Source of the DNA: Elgaria multicarinata webbii
Lineage: Eukaryota > Chordata > Lepidosauria > Squamata > Anguidae
Assembly (NCBI RefSeq): GCF_023053635.1
Contig: NC_086183.1
Span: 35,507,501-35,571,500, forward strand
Length of the DNA stretch: 64,000 bases
Reading direction: 5' to 3'
Of the stretch, positions 34,026-43,800 are shown in pieces. A program made the translations under genes and the position numbers. Under the pieces are notes generated by a model. It was not told the DNA's origin. It made no database searches and saw nothing but the letters and a program-made list of their open reading frames with translations. Positions within the stretch are counted from its first letter, which is position 1. Every line of letters begins with the position of its first letter.

Positions 34026-36299
34026 TCAGTGGCTTTTCTTCTGCTTGGGCTTCTGCTTCTTATGGCCAGTGCCAGGGCCCTGGAGGAAACAGGGAGGTTA
34101 TCCTTTGCAGAGAGGCCTTGGTGTGCAATTGAGGTGGCTGTCCTGTTCCTGCCCTGCCTGCTCTGTCCCAAGGAGCCCAGTGCAGTGGGGCGGAGGAGGC
34201 CACAGAAGGCTGAGCTGCCACAGGCTGGTCAACTTGCACACTGTTTAGGACAGGGATGGGCAGCAGTCAGTCCTGAACTTGAGAGTCACCGGATCAAGAG
34301 GGAATACTGCAGCTTTACAGGACAGACCCGCTCAGCAATCGATCTGCAGGTCTTTACTTAGTCTTAATGCAAATAGGTCGCGGTGCCTGAAACGTCTCTC
34401 AAGCCAGACAACACAATTATGGCATCAAAGATTTCATTTTATTGCTCAAGCAGTCCGAAGGAATAACAAGCTTTAGCTAAGATGAGGCAGATCACAAACA
34501 TTCCTAAATACACACAAGATATAATCACTAAAATAATAAGATAGCAAGCATATTGATAACATGGTAAAACCAAGGTTCCTCTCAATCTATCATCATGACC
34601 TAAACGGAGGACATAGTGGCCTGCACATATATGGCGGGTCTCTCGTTCTCCCAGGCTCTCCTCCTGAAACGGATCAAACTGGCCTTTTATAGCCCTCATG
34701 ATGGCAATGACCTTCTCTTCAGCTTTGGGCCTGGTCATAACTACTATTCCTTTCCCCCCTCAATGCAGCCGGGTCTGCCACTGATACCAGTTACACCTAG
34801 ATGAAGGTCTCCCTGCTAAATTAAGCTATGGGCTGCTTCTAGCACTTGACCAACCCGCAGCCTGCCTCCATTCCCAAGAACATATTCCCAAGAAGTATTA
34901 TTCACACTCCTTTCACGACACATACATGCAGAACTAGATACACCCACAAGATACAGTAAATTCTTATGAAATCTACATACTACAATGCATATTCCGCTAC
35001 AGTAGGACCTACTTTGCTTTTCACTAGAACCTCAAGGTCCACCAAGCAGACTCAGGTGCAAAAGAACACAGTGCCCGGACTGGATCTTGCACACACGTCT
35101 ACTCCTATCTCCTCCCCACCCCTGCAAAGCTTTCTGGATTTCAGCAGCCTAATTTAGTAGGGGGGAAGCCTTTTTTGTTGTTGTTGCCATTGGGAGTGAG
35201 GCATCCTTGCCAATCTGCTGCCCTGAGACCTGCCCTGCTTTGGGAGACGAGGGGGCAGTTTGGGGGTATTTGCTGGCCTCGGTTTCCCTCTTTGGGGAGG
35301 AGGGGTCCCCATCACCACGGAGCAAGTGGGGAGAAACTCTTGGACAAATAACTTCATGCAAGCTGCATCTGCTCCTTCAGTGCTCCATTGCTCCCCCTGT
35401 TTCAGTGCGGAAGAGACTCCAGCCTGTCCTCCTCCCAGGACTTTCCTAGACGATGCCCTCCGTCATCCAAGCTGTGAGCACACAGTTGCCATCTCCCCAC
35501 CCCCACTAGCCACAAGGGCTTCTTACCTTGCCCTTCTGTTCACTGTCACTGGAGGAGGAGGAGCTGCTGCTGCTGCTGCTGGAGTGGGGGATGCCTTCCG
35601 CGGGGGGGGGGGGGGCAGGGGAGGAAGAGAGGGTTGCACCACATCCCACAGCTCTGGGCCTGGCTGCTCCGGCCTCCCAAGGTGAGTTCCAGGGCGGGCG
35701 TGATGCTGAGCGCGCTTCCCAGCCACGCCACCCACGCACCGTGGCCACTTGCACTCACCTGGTGGCTCTGGCCTACAGCCCCGGCGCCAGGACGGTGGGG
35801 GGCAGCAGGGGTGGGTTCGGGCTCCCCGCTCTTCGGCCCTTCGTCCTGGGCTCAGGCTTCCCAGCGTCGGGTCCTAGTGCTGCAGGCAAATGGCGGGGTG
35901 GGGGCGGGAAGAAGCCTCAGCTGCTGGAGGGGGAGTGAGCTGGAACCTCCTCGAGAGCTGGGCTGGGGGGTGGAGGGGGGCTGGGCGCTGCGCGTTCAGC
36001 AGTCACGACTCCGCCCCCTCCCGTTTCCTCTGCTCTGCCCACACAGGCACTCTGGCTCCCACAAGAGGACGGGGCCGGCAGAAGGCGGCGATTGCTCCAA
36101 GCGGGCGGGCTGGGCTGGGCTGGGCTTCGTTCCCCGCCCCGTGGCCTCCCAAGTCCTTGCAATGCCCGCAGTCGCCCCAGGCCGGGAGCCCCCCTCCCCC
36201 CCCGGCCGGCGGACCCCTACGGCCCCGCTAGGAGCCCCGCTCCGCCTCGCCCCCCGCCGCCATCTGTCCGGGCTGCCCTGCGGCCAGGTCGAAGTCCAT
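34026..36299 (-). pseudogene. C19orf33: C19orf33 (IMUP/H2RSP)-like locus, 5' half apparently disrupted
   Basis: Small basic, serine-rich nuclear protein in mammals, next to SPINT2. Minus-strand exons: a first exon with MDFDLAAGQPGQMAAGGEAE (from 36299; human starts MEFDLGAA); a second at 35879-35759 with GPDAGKPEPRTKGRRAGSP, like the human GGDPKLSPHKVQGRSEAGA; a third at 35594-35527 with HSSSS...SDSEQKGK; a last at 34079-34026 with GPGTGHKKQKPKQKKSH then TGA. The last two join in phase 0 with good splice sites. The first two do not: TAG at 36230-36228 precedes any donor, the second exon meets TAG in its homologous frame, and its donor phase (2) does not fit the third exon (1). Either a decayed gene, an assembly error or an unusual splice form. 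Position and orientation match human. Confidence 0.6.
34274..35001 (-). mobile_element. Solo LTR of an endogenous retrovirus-like element (fossil)
   Basis: On the minus strand it runs from TGTAGCGGAATATGC to about CTCAAGTTCA, with a TATAAAAG promoter box and a GCAATAAAATG polyadenylation signal in the expected order for U3-R-U5. It is 728 bases if the ends are right; no internal region is present, and I could not find a clean target-site duplication. It sits in the last intron of the C19orf33-like locus. The intact motif order suggests intermediate age. Confidence 0.6.
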
Positions 36300-36960
36300 G
36301 GTGCCGAGGAGGCTTTGCCCGGCTCTGCCCAGGCGCGACGAGGGGGAGCTGGGCGCGGGGACGGGAGCCTTGCCCCGGGAGGAGGTCGCCGCCCGCCTCC
36401 GCCTCCGCCTCCGCCTCCTGGGCGGGCGGTCGGGCGCTCGGTCGATGAAGCTGTCTTCCAGCGCCGAGAGGCCGGCCGCGCCCTCGCCTCCCCCTCGCGG
36501 GCCGTGGACGGGAGGATCCAGGCGTTCGAGGGGAGAAGCGGTACCGCAGCCGCCCCGTCGGTTTGGTGTAAGGAGGCGAGTCTTGGGTCGTGAGGAGAGG
36601 AGGCGGGCGGGAAGGGGCCCTTCCTGCTCCCCGGGCTCAGCGGGCCAGGAAACAGCTGGCTGGCCTTGCGCTGCGCCTCCGCCCCCCGCTCTTCCCCGCA
36701 CTTCCTGAAGGGCTGGAGGCGTCGGCGTCGGCGTGAATGACCCCCCCACCCCCGGTCTCGGCCTTGTCCCCCTACCCCAGCGCAGGCGCCATGGGCTGCG
36801 AGCTGCTAGTCCTCTCCTCCGTCTGGCTTCTCTTCGTCATCTTCTGGATGGAGACCATCAGCACGTGGCTCTTCCTCTGCCATCTCGCTCAGGATCGGGC
36901 CTTCTACCACGGGGGGGCCGAGCGGTGAGTCCGCGGGGCGGGGGAGGTCCCGCGGTTCGT
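36040..36960. promoter_or_regulatory. CpG island, probable bidirectional promoter
   Basis: CpG-dense block between the minus-strand ATG at 36299 (C19orf33-like) and the plus-strand ATG at 36791. The two start codons are 492 bases apart, head to head, with no TATA box evident. Confidence 0.6.
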
Positions 36961-37245
36961 TTGTCTGTCTCTCCTCTGCACCCAACCTGCCTGCCTGGGG
37001 CCCAGGACGCCTGGGTTCTCTGGAAGTGCAAAGATCCATTCCAGGGCCTTGGCCAGGAGCCCCGGAGCAGCCCGGGACCTCCCCCACTCACCCCGCCCCC
37101 AGCGCCGTCCTGTTCCCTGCCCCAGGCACCTCCTACTTTATTGGGCCTAGCTGAGGGCAAAGATCCAGGTGCCATCTCCTGCGTTTTCTTCCACAGGGCA
37201 TTTGGCACGGATCCAGCTCATCCACTCCTCGTCTTTGTCAGGTGA
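36791..37245 (+). CDS. Small single-pass membrane protein candidate, unrecognised
   Basis: Exon 36791-36924 starts at an ATG in a good context (GCGCCATGG) inside a CpG island and encodes MGCELLVLSSVWLLFVIFWM followed by more hydrophobic residues, a membrane segment at about 5-33. It ends at GCG/GTGAGT (phase 2). A strong acceptor (GCGTTTTCTTCCACAG) opens exon two at 37197, which adds AFGTDPAHPLLVFVR and a TGA at 37243-37245: 60 residues in all. An alternative donor (CAG/GTGACC) near 37241 could extend it. An AATAAA at 37956 would end the transcript. I do not recognise the family. It could be a microprotein gene or the first exon of something longer. Confidence 0.45.
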
Positions 37246-37605
37246 CCTTCAGCGGCACGGTGGTGCTCAGCTGGCGCTCAGGGCTGCCCTGGACTCTTCT
37301 CCCATCCACGGCATGAAGATTGCAGCCTGCGCCAAGTGTCAGGACAGCCAGGGGGAAAGGGCCAGGGCTGACCCTCTGCGAGAGACTGGAGGTACGGACT
37401 GCAACACTCCTTCACCTTAAAAGAGCTGCTCCACCCCAAGCAGGGGGCTGGGGAGCCCTCTTCCTGCTTGGACTGATGCGGGGAGGGGAAGGCGAGGGTT
37501 CTATACTTGAGCTCCAGAGGAGCAATGTGGCTTCAGAGAAGACTCACTGGGCCCCCTAAAAGCTAGTTGACTCTTGTTTCAGCCTGGGGGGGAGGGGGGA
37601 AGGAG

Positions 37606-37680
37606 AATCATAGAATAGTAGAGTTGGAAGGGGCCTATAAGGCCATCAAGTCCAACCCCCTGCTCAATGCAGGAGGACAC
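37606..37680 (-). repeat. CR1 LINE 3'-tail fragment
   Basis: ATCATAGAATAGTAGAGTTG followed by AAGTCCAACCCCCTGCTCAA is the reverse complement of the CR1 end seen at 32400-32480, 43676-43823 and 44731-44908. Confidence 0.85.
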
Positions 37681-37955
37681 GGGTGCATCTTTCCTCACCC
37701 AAATCCTCGAGGGTGGCGCTGAGAACCTGCTGTGGTTGAAACTCTTGCAGGGACCCCTGTTTTGCAGCTGGAGGTCTGGTTGCAAGGGTAGGAAAGCAGT
37801 TGGACTCCTTGCTCTCCGAGATCCATTCAGAGTAAGGAAACAGCCACCCTAACCCAGCTGCCACCCATAAACCCTGGGCTTGGTCCATCTCCTTTAGAGG
37901 CTGCCAGCCCTTTTCTGCCGTGCATAGGAATGTTGTGAGCAGCAACTTGGGAGTC

Positions 37956-37961
37956 AATAAA
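37956..37961 (+). terminator. Polyadenylation signal, probably of the 36791 gene
   Basis: AATAAA followed by GTGTTGATGTTT, about 710 bases after the proposed stop at 37245. Confidence 0.45.
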
Positions 37962-38585
37962 GTGTTGATGTTTAACCAGCGTGGTTCTGTTCTTGGCATG
38001 CGGCCAAAGACAGGCACTCCCAAGGCCCAGCTGTCTCTTCCGTACTTTGTTGCTGTGACCAGAGCAGGAGGCTGTGGTGAGAAGCCTCCCTCCCAACGGT
38101 GGAACTGCAGCCTGTGGGAACGAGGAGGAGCACAGCCATGGGAGACTGTTCCCAGGAGGGAAAGAATAGCTGCAGGAGCGCCTCCCTGAAATGCAGGGCA
38201 GCCCAGCGTTCTGCTGGTTGCCCAGAAATGAGCTGGAGGCGACTTAAGAGCCACCTCCCCAGCAACAGGCCCTGCCACGGCTAGGCTCAGCACTCAGCCC
38301 CCAGTCTGTGGCCAGAGGCGGAGCGAGCAGTTCAGTGCTTGGCTCCAGGGGAAGGCGCAACAGGGACACTGCAATTTTACCCAATAGCTGCAGGCTGCAC
38401 CATGAACCAGTGGTGTGTGTAGGGGGCTGCCTCTGCCCCTCCTATTCTAACCCTTAGTTGCCTTTCCTTTAACTGCCCCCAAAGCTGCCCCTGCCCCACT
38501 TCCCTGGTCTTGGACCACCCCCGTGCCCTGCTTGTGCTCCAGCAGTTAGGAAAACTGTCTCCATTCAAAAGAAGGTAATGCATAC

Positions 38586-40822
38586 CACCAAAAAAAGTTT
38601 AGATTTATTCTGTTGTATTCAAAGTTCCTTGCAGTATTAAAAAGACAATTAAAAGAATAATTCCAAAAGAGATTTCACACAATCAAGTTTCCATTGTTTA
38701 AAAAGTATACATATATTTAAAAAACCACAAAATGCTACACAAGCATTATCTTGCTCCTGCCAGGGAAGGACGGTGGGCATCCACTTAAGAGGCAAGAAGA
38801 AGGGTCACGCTGGGCAGATGGAGCCCGCAGGACCCAGTTGTAGCCAAGCAGCACAAAACCCTTGAAAGATGTGCAGAGGAGTCTACTGGGGAGAATTCTC
38901 AGAGGCAGGAGAAGTGAGGGACAACACAGCCCAGTCACCGGAGCCAGAGAAGCCACATGGTAGAAGCTCCGGGGTTGAAATGATTGTGGCCACGATCCAT
39001 TTCCCATAAGAGATGCAGTCTCAGGAGGACTGCTTTGGCTCCTGGGAAAGAAGCCTGAGAGCACGGGGCCTGCGGCTGGGAGGAGAGATCTGGACAGGCG
39101 CCCGTAGTTCTGCGAGAAGTGGGCCTTCTCCTTTGCCAAGGGCAGAGGATCTGAACTCTGGGGGTCGTCCTCGTGCCATTGGTGTTACCCTGCTGGCCGG
39201 CCAGCACTGCAGCATCAGGGTGCTGGTTCCATGGACTGAAACACCAGAATCCCACAGGCAAGGATTGCCTTAAACTGGGCCAAAAGGGCCTCCTGAGCCA
39301 GTGGGCTCCAAGGAGAAAGCCACAGACCAAGGCGCCAGTGGTGAGATGGAGATGGCTATTGGAAACCATCCCATCTGCTCATTGCAAAGTGTGTGGGGTG
39401 GGGTTGGGGAATCCTAGATCTGCTGAAAAGAGGCATCTCGGGAGAAGGGGACCAGCCGGCCCTGATGGAGGAAGAGTTGAGATGGAGGGGGGAGGGGCAG
39501 GGGGAGAAAGGCTCTTGAAGGCACCAGAAGCGGCACGCTCTGCAGCTAGATGAACGGCCATCACTGAGCACCAGCAAGCAACAGTGCCGAGGAAGAGCTG
39601 CTCCCCTCCTGCTAGAGGCCCTCTTTGGGGCAAGAGCAGCCAACCTGGCAAGGAAGCATGTGGAAGGAATCGGCTGTCGCCGTGGGGCTGACGAGGGAGC
39701 AGCTTGCTTCGCTTGTGAGCCTCAGGCCACTCAGTGAGGGCAGGATCTGGCTGGAATCGTCCTGCCGTCGCCACCAGCAGGAGGCCATAAAATCAGACTC
39801 CAAAGTCCACAAAAGCAGGGACCTGCCGGACCTGTCCTGCCCCCACCCCACAGCACCCCCCACGGCAGTTTGCAGTGCAATGGCCTGCTCTGCTCTGAGG
39901 GGAAAACAAGCGGCCATGGAGTGACTTTAACCTCTGACCCTTCCCACCCTCCCCGGGATGGAGAAGTTTGGAGAACCATCTCTGGAGTAAAGATGTGGCC
40001 AGCTGGTGGGGAAACAAAAAAATCAAAGCCTTTTTCCCATTTGGGGGCGGGGGAGAATCCTTAAGAAAACGTGCCCCTCCCCATTCCTCCACTCCCCAGA
40101 CCGTCACATCTCTTGCCCTGGAGTTCGGATCCACAGCTGAACCAAGCCACAAGCCTCCCACCTTGTTCTCCACCTGCCTTCCTGTCTGCAATGTCCCCCC
40201 ACTGCCCAGACCTTCCCCGGGGTGCTGCAGGTGGGAGACTGCCGGGCACGCGCACAAACGGCGGAAGGAAGGCCTCGTGGCTACTTGGACACCGGGGGGG
40301 GGGGGCACAAAGTCTGCTCCCAAGGCTGGGGAGGTGCATTCCACCTCCACCTACTTGTAGGCTGTGATACCGGGGAGGGGGCACTGCCAATGGCTTGGTG
40401 GCAGCGGCAGAACGCGCTGCTGCAATGGTAGCCACAGCAGCCCTCAGCGCAGGTTGAAGGCGCCTGCGTTTGGCTCCCTTCCATCACAGCCACCCCTGCT
40501 CCTTCCCTCAGAAAGAAACAAAACGCCCCCCTGCGTTGCAGCCAAAGTGCTGGACGGGCGCCAGAGATGCCCTTTCTGCTCCCAGAGGCCTCTGGCGGAC
40601 AGAGCGTGGGACAAAGCTGTGCTTAAAGCAGAACAGTCAGCAAACCTGGACAGACACCAGCGTGATGAGAAAGGGAGCCCCTCCCGGGGGAGGTTTATGA
40701 TCCAAGGGAAGGGGGGGTCCTACAGAGGGAGGTGTCGAGGCCGGGTTTGCCCCTCCACCCCCAGCATGGGCAGGCAGCTGGAGCCCCAGCCGCGCCCCAG
40801 GGAGAGCGTCTCCGCTGCACTC
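38586..40822 (-). other. SPINT2: Probable SPINT2 3' UTR
   Basis: No separate gene is seen between the SPINT2 stop codon and the minus-strand AATAAA at 38604-38609. Open frames here are GC-driven shadows. Confidence 0.45.
38604..38609 (-). terminator. SPINT2: Polyadenylation signal of SPINT2
   Basis: TTTATT on the plus strand, i.e. AATAAA on the minus. It would give SPINT2 a 3' UTR of about 2.2 kb (38585-40822), longer than in human. A nearer site is not obvious. Confidence 0.5.
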
Positions 40823-43800
40823 TCAGAGCGTGTAGGCGTTGCTCATCAGATACTCCTTGTCGTCCAGCGTGCTCCACACGGTGCCCAGCGAGAGCGGCTG
40901 GTTCTTCCTGCAGATCTTGACGAAGAAGACCACCATGGAACCCAGCAGGATGGCAGCCATGATGGCCAGGAGCACGGCAAGCACCACCGCTATGGAGAGG
41001 GAAGGGCCACCACGTCAGAGGCGCCGAGGGAGGGCAGGGGGCTCAGCCCACCACGGGAGAGGCTGTCTCCCCTCTCTCAGCCTGCGGCGTTGTTTCCCAA
41101 AGCTTCCCCACAAACAACGACAAACCAAGAACACGTTCAGGGAAAGGGAACTGGAGAGGGGCTGGAGGGAGACCCAAAGCTGCTGGCTGAAATGGGTTAT
41201 GGAGCGGTTGTCTGTTAGGAGCCTCCCAGCCGGGATTGTCCAGCAAAGCTTCCCGGGGAACACCAAGAGGGGCTCAGCTATGGAAGAGTTCCGTTGGCCT
41301 CCGTGGCAAATCTGTTTAGATGCCCTCCGTTTGGGAAGAGTCCCAAACCCTCGGAGTCCTTCCGCTCCTGAACCTGTCTCCACACCAGGGGTGTTGCACT
41401 GGGGCTCTGTTTCCCCCCCATCAGATCCCCCCCTCCAGGCTTCAAATTGCCACCTACCTCTGGTTGAGTGGATCAGGGGGTTGGAGAAGAGGTGCGGGTG
41501 GAACTCCGCAGGTTCTTCAATGATCTCTAAAAGCCGGAGATGAAGGAGGTGAGAACAGGTGGTGACAGAGGTCAAGAAGGCCAAGAGGACCAGCCACCGC
41601 CTATGACCAGGGTGCCGAGACGGACGAGGGGAGGGGGGCAAATGCTCAGGTGGGAGAAGCCAGGCAGGGTAACTTCCCAGAGCCCAGATCAAAGTGGGAC
41701 AAGGCGAGCGCTGCTCTCTGGAAAGGAGAAGCTTGCCACTTCCCAAGCCGCCTTGGATTTGGGTGGCGGGGGATGGGGGGGAGGCTTGCCAGCTCTCCTT
41801 GGGACCGCCCTTTTCCCTTGAGCAGCCACCCCACCCCACCCACCCCACCCCCCGGACTCCCTCCTACCTCCAGAGCACTGCTTCAGGCACTGCTCCTCAA
41901 AGACATAGTTGTTTTTGTTGCCTCCGCAGCCGCCGTAGGTGAACTTCTTGCACGTTTGGCTCTCCATATCAAAGTACCAGCGAGGGAAGGAGGCACGGCA
42001 GGGGCCAACGTCCTGGGGCTCAGCACAGTATTCTGCAGGAGGGCAGGAGGCGGTCATTGCCACATCTTGATGCTGGAGGAAAGGCCCCACCCCACCCCGC
42101 CGAGCTTGGACTGGTGCAGGAATCGCCTCCACTCCCTCAGCCCAAAACACCCCAGCCAGCTACGCCGGGCCCTGGCAGAGCATCACCTGCCCTCTGAAGG
42201 GTGCTCGCTCATCTCCTGGCAGGGACCAGGCTGCTGGTTCACATCAAGAAAAGTCTCCCAGGGCCCTCGGCAGGAAACAAAGCCATTGGCCTTCGCCCCA
42301 GCTCCAGGAGCAGAGCTAAAGACTCCGGGCACCCTCCACCCCAGAACTGCCCCGGGGAGGCCTTACCCTTCATGGAGAGCCAGCCGGGGGTCTCCGTTGC
42401 CTCCTCGTCTCCATCTGAAAGCCAAGAGAGTTTCAGCCTCAGGACAGCGCAGGCCACTAGCCGTGCTCCACCACACTTGGGGCTGTTGCTGTGCACGGAA
42501 TGGGAGGAGCAGAGCGCCCACGGGAGCTCTTCCGCCCTTGGAGCCCAACTGCCTCTGCTCGTGACAGAACGGCGCTCGGAAAGACACCTGTGCCGTGGCG
42601 TGTGCTGTGTTTTGCTAGGTTTGCTCCCGTGGTCGGTACATTGCCTAGAGAACTAGTTTGATAGGTGACACTAACACATGTATAAAGACAAACAATATCA
42701 GAATTGCCCAGCCGGCGCTCTAGAGCCACCAAGGTCCATGCACGGTGTGTCTTAAACCTGGCCTAGAAACATGCAATGAGGCAGAAGGGAGCCATTTGCA
42801 CATGGGATGGTGAGTGGGGCAGAGGGGGCTGCTGTTAGGCTGTGGGGATATAAAGGATTTGAGGGTAGGGCGGCGGCAGCAACTGTCCTTTTAAGGGCTT
42901 GTTGGAGGGGAAAGGCTCCTGAGAAAGCACATCATTTTGAATCTGCTGGAATACCATCCCACCCACCCCGAACACACGTTGGCCAAACTATGGCAGGCGC
43001 TCACCTGTGGTGCACTTCTGGAAGCATTCGACTTCCGTGAGGAAGTTATTGGAGTTGCCCTTGCAGCCCCCAAAGGTGAACAGCTGACAGGCCTGACTGG
43101 TGGCATTGTACCACCACCTGGGGAAGGCAGCCCGGCACCGGCCCACGACCTTGGGCAAGTGGCAAATATCTGAAAGGAAGCAGAGGAGAAGGCCAAGCTG
43201 CTGCAGCTCATCACGCAAATAACGTTTTGCCCCATGTGAGAAGCTTCTGAGGGCAACGTGGACATGGTGTGGGACGAGAGAGTCTGAGCTCAAGGACAAT
43301 GCTCAAGCTCCCATGTCCTTCAGAAGCAGGCCTCTGCGGCCCAAGGCCAGGCAATGTCCGCACTCCCTTCAGGCACCCAAATCCCCTGCATTTTCCCCAG
43401 GCTGAAAACCACTCGGTGCCCAGGTGGCCACGCAAACAGCCCAAAGTCCAGGCTCCTGCCCCCTGCAGGCAGGCAGGCTGAAAACAGTTCAGCACCGATG
43501 GCGTGGCCCACCCTTTGCGGGCTCATATCCCCAAATTCAAGGGCCAGAAAGGACTGTGGGAAGCTGCCTTCTGCTGAGACAGAAGAGCCTTGGTCCATCC
43601 AGCCCACTGTGTTGTCTACACTGGCAGGCAGTGACTCTCCAGGGTCTCCTGTGGGGGTCTCTCCTACATTGAATGCCTCTCCTACACTAGAGGCCTTCAA
43701 GAGGCAGCTGGACAACCATCTGTCAGGGATGCTTTAGGGTGGATTCCTGCATTGAGCAGGGGGTTGGACTCGATGGCCTTGTAGGCCCCTTCCAACTCTG

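Larger units (their letters stand above)
37246..38585. other. 3' region of the small plus-strand gene and spacer before SPINT2 3' end
   Basis: This contains a minus-strand CR1 3' tail (37606-37680) and an AATAAA at 37956-37961. No further ORF is credible. It ends where the SPINT2 transcript should terminate. Confidence 0.5.

Noticed and set aside
35506-35754. Free-standing poly-serine protein on the minus strand
   Set aside because: The serine run is the third exon of the C19orf33-like locus. The upstream part of the frame is intron.
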